From: Paenibacillus gorillae
Lineage (GTDB): Bacteria > Bacillota > Bacilli > Paenibacillales > Paenibacillaceae
Assembly (NCBI RefSeq): GCF_000513275.1
Contig: NZ_CBVJ010000017.1
Location: 1 to 64,000 of the forward strand
Direction of reading: 5' to 3'
DNA: 64,000 bases
In this document: positions 61,742 to 64,000 of the stretch, one piece after another
How positions within the stretch are numbered: the stretch's first letter is position 1
Layout of the letters: every line of letters starts with the position of its first letter
Position numbers and translations under genes: made by a program
The notes under the pieces: model-generated
Seen by the model: only the letters and a program-made list of their open reading frames with translations
The model's database searches: none
Told to the model about the DNA's origin: nothing

Positions 61742-63081
61742 GCCAAACGAAACGCCAGCTGTCGCTGGGAGCGATGATGTTTTTTCCAACGGGAGAGCAT
61801 ATCTCCAGTTGGAGGCATCCGAAGTCAAATGCAGCAGGATCGCTGAATTTTGACCATTACAAAGAGATTGTGCAGACGGCGGAGCGCGGAAAATTCGATA
61901 TGTTCTTCTACGCCGATGAGCTGTATGTCTGGGACCGTTTCGAGTCCGGCATCGCTCAGGCCAACAGCATTCGTCCCGAGCCGTTTACGCTGCTGTCAGC
62001 GCTCGCTGCCGCTACGAAGCATATTGGCTTGGCAGCGACAATTTCTACCACTTACAACGAACCATATCATATTGCCCGCAAGCTGGCTTCGCTTGATCAT
62101 TTGAGCGGCGGCCGCGCGGCTTGGAATATCGTTACATCCCAGACGGATGAGGAGGCCCGCAACTTTAGTCAGGAGAAGCATCTGCAGCATGAGACCCGTT
62201 ATGAACGGGCCCGTGAATTCGTCGACGCAACGCAAGGGCTGTGGGACAGCTGGGAAGACGATGCCTTGACGCTCGACAAGGAAAGCGGTGTGTTTGCCGA
62301 TAAGGATAAGCTGCATAATGTGGACTTCAAAGGGAAGTTCTTCAACATTCGCGGCCCATTGAACGTCAGTCGTCCTCCGCAAGGCTATCCGGTGCTCATT
62401 CAAGCAGGCGCTTCGGAAGCTGGGAAGGAAGTAGCGGCTGCAACAGCCGAAGTGGTGTTTGCCCCGAAGGGGACGTTGGAGGATGGTCAGGCGTTGTACA
62501 GTGACCTGAAAGGCCGATTGGCCAAATACGGACGCAAGCCGGATGAGCTGAAAATATTGCCGTTCTTCATGCCGGTCATCGCCTCGACGGAAGAAGAGGC
62601 GAAGGCGCTGCTGGCAGAGGTCGAGGAGCTGACGCCCGAACGGCTTGGGCTGGATCTGTTGTCGCACTATTTGGGCCGGGATATTTCCGGCTTCCCGCTG
62701 GATGAGCCGCTGCCTTTCACTCCGGAGCTGGAAGGCTTTAATCAAAGCAAAAGCGGGCTGAAGCGGATCATTGATGTTTTGGAGGCAGAGCCGCAGCTGA
62801 CGATCCGCCAGCTGTATAAGCGAATCAACAACCGCGCGATTGCAGGCACGCCGGAACAGATTGCCGATGAATTGGAGCAGTGGTTTACGAACGGAGCTGC
62901 TGACGGATTCATCATCGGCTTCCCGCATCTGCCGGCAGGAATTGATGACTTTGTCAATCTGGTCGTGCCGGAGCTGCAGCGCCGGGGTCTGTTCCGTACG
63001 GAATACCCGGAGGGAACGCTGCGCGATACGCTTGGATTCAAGCGTCCGCAGAACAGCTTTGCCTCAGCGCCAGTCGGTTAA
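61738..63081 (+). CDS. LLM-class flavin-dependent monooxygenase (NtaA/SnaA-like)
   Basis: The 447-residue protein belongs to the bacterial luciferase-like family: LSLGAMMFFPTGEHISSW, RGKFDMFFYADELYVW, LAATISTTYNEPYHIARKLA, LDHLSGGRAAWNIVTSQ, NIRGPLNVSRPPQGYPVLIQ and AGASEAGKEVAAATAEVVF. Relatives such as nitrilotriacetate or alkanesulfonate-type enzymes use reduced FMN from a partner reductase. Substrate is unknown; the DUF427 gene upstream is in the same operon. A terminator follows. Confidence 0.9.
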   Translation: MSQTKRQLSLGAMMFFPTGEHISSWRHPKSNAAGSLNFDHYKEIVQTAERGKFDMFFYADELYVWDRFESGIAQANSIRPEPFTLLSALAAATKHIGLAATISTTYNEPYHIARKLASLDHLSGGRAAWNIVTSQTDEEARNFSQEKHLQHETRYERAREFVDATQGLWDSWEDDALTLDKESGVFADKDKLHNVDFKGKFFNIRGPLNVSRPPQGYPVLIQAGASEAGKEVAAATAEVVFAPKGTLEDGQALYSDLKGRLAKYGRKPDELKILPFFMPVIASTEEEAKALLAEVEELTPERLGLDLLSHYLGRDISGFPLDEPLPFTPELEGFNQSKSGLKRIIDVLEAEPQLTIRQLYKRINNRAIAGTPEQIADELEQWFTNGAADGFIIGFPHLPAGIDDFVNLVVPELQRRGLFRTEYPEGTLRDTLGFKRPQNSFASAPVG

Positions 63082-63105
63082 GCAGGCAGAACAGCAGCAA
63101 AGAAG

Positions 63106-63142
63106 AGCACGCCGGGGCTTCCCAGCTCCAGCGTGCTTTTTG
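63106..63142 (+). terminator. Intrinsic terminator after the flavin oxidoreductase gene
   Basis: AGCACGC (63106-63112) and GCGTGCT (63131-63137) pair, with further inner pairing of CGGGG/CCC bases, and run into five T. Confidence 0.7.
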
Positions 63143-63193
63143 TCCCGTGTTTGCACTATTTTTCATATTCCCATTCATACACACAGGAGGCTT

Positions 63194-64000
63194 ATGATGC
63201 GTGAATTAACGAAAGAAGATGTGATTGCTGCCGTTAAGGGCGGCTCGGTTTTTGCATCCGGAGGCGGCGGATGGGTAGAGCACGGCTTAGAGATCGGCCA
63301 TGCGGCGGTAGCGCTGGGAAGGCCCAAGCTGGTGTCAGCGGATGAGCTGCCGGACGATGCAATTATCGTCACTTGTACAGCGATTGGCGCGCCTGCAGGT
63401 ACAGATTGGCAGATGCTTGGCAAGGATTATGTGCGGGCGGTCCAACTGCTGATTGAACAATATGACGGTAAAATAGCTGGCGTCATGACGCCGCAAAACG
63501 GCATGTCGAGCTCGATCAACGGATGGCTTCCGGCTGCTGCACTAGGATTGGTTGTCGTGGATGCGACGGGAGATATCCGGGCACATCCGACCGGAAAGAT
63601 GGGCTCGCTTGGGCTTGCTTCCCGCACAGACTTCGAGACGATTCAGGCGGTTGCCGGGGGCAAGCCGGAGCTTGGTTCCTACATTGAGCTTACTGTAAAA
63701 GGAACGCCGGCGCGCACATCGAACATCCTTCGTACGGCATCCGATATGGCAGGCGGTTTTATTGCTGCTGCACGTCATCCGCTGCCTGCAAAATATGTGA
63801 AGGAGCATGCGGCTCTTGGCGGTGTCTCCATTGCGATAGAGCTTGGCAGGGCTATTATCGCAGCGGAGCCGGAAGGGCCGGAACAGGTGCTGAAGACGAT
63901 TCGCCGCAAGACAGGCGGAAGGTTCGTTGGCAAAGGCAAGATGGTCAAGAAGAACGTAAGCTATTCCGGAGCATTCGACATCGGCACCATTGAGATAGGG
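63194..64000 (+). CDS. DUF917 family protein, cut by the window end
   Basis: The gene starts at ATG 63194 (or 63197) after ACACAGGAGGCTT and is open to the last base, giving 269 residues so far. It begins MRELTKEDVIAAVKGGSVFA after one extra methionine, contains SGGGGWVEHGLEIG, IIVTCTAIGAPAGTDWQMLG, then TPQNGMSSSINGWLPAAALG, VVDATGDIRAHPTGKMGSLG and AGGFIAAARHPLPAKYV. This is the DUF917 pattern found with hydantoinase-related or nucleoside-utilisation genes. Function is not established and the end is missing. Confidence 0.7.
   Translation, partial: MMRELTKEDVIAAVKGGSVFASGGGGWVEHGLEIGHAAVALGRPKLVSADELPDDAIIVTCTAIGAPAGTDWQMLGKDYVRAVQLLIEQYDGKIAGVMTPQNGMSSSINGWLPAAALGLVVVDATGDIRAHPTGKMGSLGLASRTDFETIQAVAGGKPELGSYIELTVKGTPARTSNILRTASDMAGGFIAAARHPLPAKYVKEHAALGGVSIAIELGRAIIAAEPEGPEQVLKTIRRKTGGRFVGKGKMVKKNVSYSGAFDIGTIEIG

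Overview
The window reads as the chromosome of an endospore-forming Bacillota, most likely a Paenibacillaceae member. Three things point there: spoVM and a spoVIF-like gene are present; the order coaBC-priA-def-fmt-rsmB-rlmN-prpC-prkC-rsgA-rpe-(spoVM)-rpmB-asp23-fakA-degV-recG follows the Bacillus subtilis ylo region; and the codon use is moderately GC-rich with strong AGGAGG-type ribosome binding sites. I saw no rRNA, tRNA or CRISPR array.

Layout. 1-532 is a repeat-rich spacer. 533-1487 is an inverted J-domain/membrane protein gene. 1716-21230 is the housekeeping block: CoA synthesis, replication restart, protein N-terminal processing, rRNA modification, the PrpC/PrkC phosphatase-kinase pair, ribosome maturation, fatty acid kinase and recombination. 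21684-24391 holds an SRAP protein, a TetR regulator and a zinc alcohol dehydrogenase.

24643-50446 is the most interesting part. It is a roughly 24 kb locus that looks like a contractile injection system related to type VI secretion but organised differently. One 722-residue protein appears to join TssB-like and TssC-like sheath halves. A small Hcp-like tube protein follows. Then come a J-domain protein, two FHA proteins, an active-looking PP2C phosphatase, a membrane-anchored PP2C with lost metal ligands, two unrecognised proteins, a large Hsp70-like protein, a further unrecognised protein, a DcrB/Eag-like protein, a VgrG, a pentapeptide-repeat protein, an Imm11-like protein, a DUF4280 PAAR-like tip, and a second VgrG carrying a C-terminal deaminase-type toxin next to a SUKH-like immunity gene. 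A Ser/Thr kinase and a secreted/anchored VWA protein sit at the upstream edge. No ClpV, TssJ, TssL or TssM is seen. The likely logic, which is inference, is assembly of sheath, tube and spike, control by Thr phosphorylation (kinase, FHA, PP2C), remodelling by an Hsp70/J pair, and delivery of a spike-linked nucleic-acid deaminase. An AT-rich decayed stretch with immunity-like remnants follows (48841-50446).

50612-64000 carries a YppC-like gene, the SOS pair yolD-uvrX with a LexA-like box, an XpaC-like/VWA-binding protein/TelA operon, an osmoprotectant ABC transporter with an elaborate leader, DUF427 and flavin oxidoreductase genes, and a DUF917 gene cut by the window end.

A caution about the sequence itself: at least seven genes, including prkC and rsgA, are each broken by what looks like one extra base in a homopolymer run. 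The uniform direction of the change suggests consensus errors rather than real mutations.
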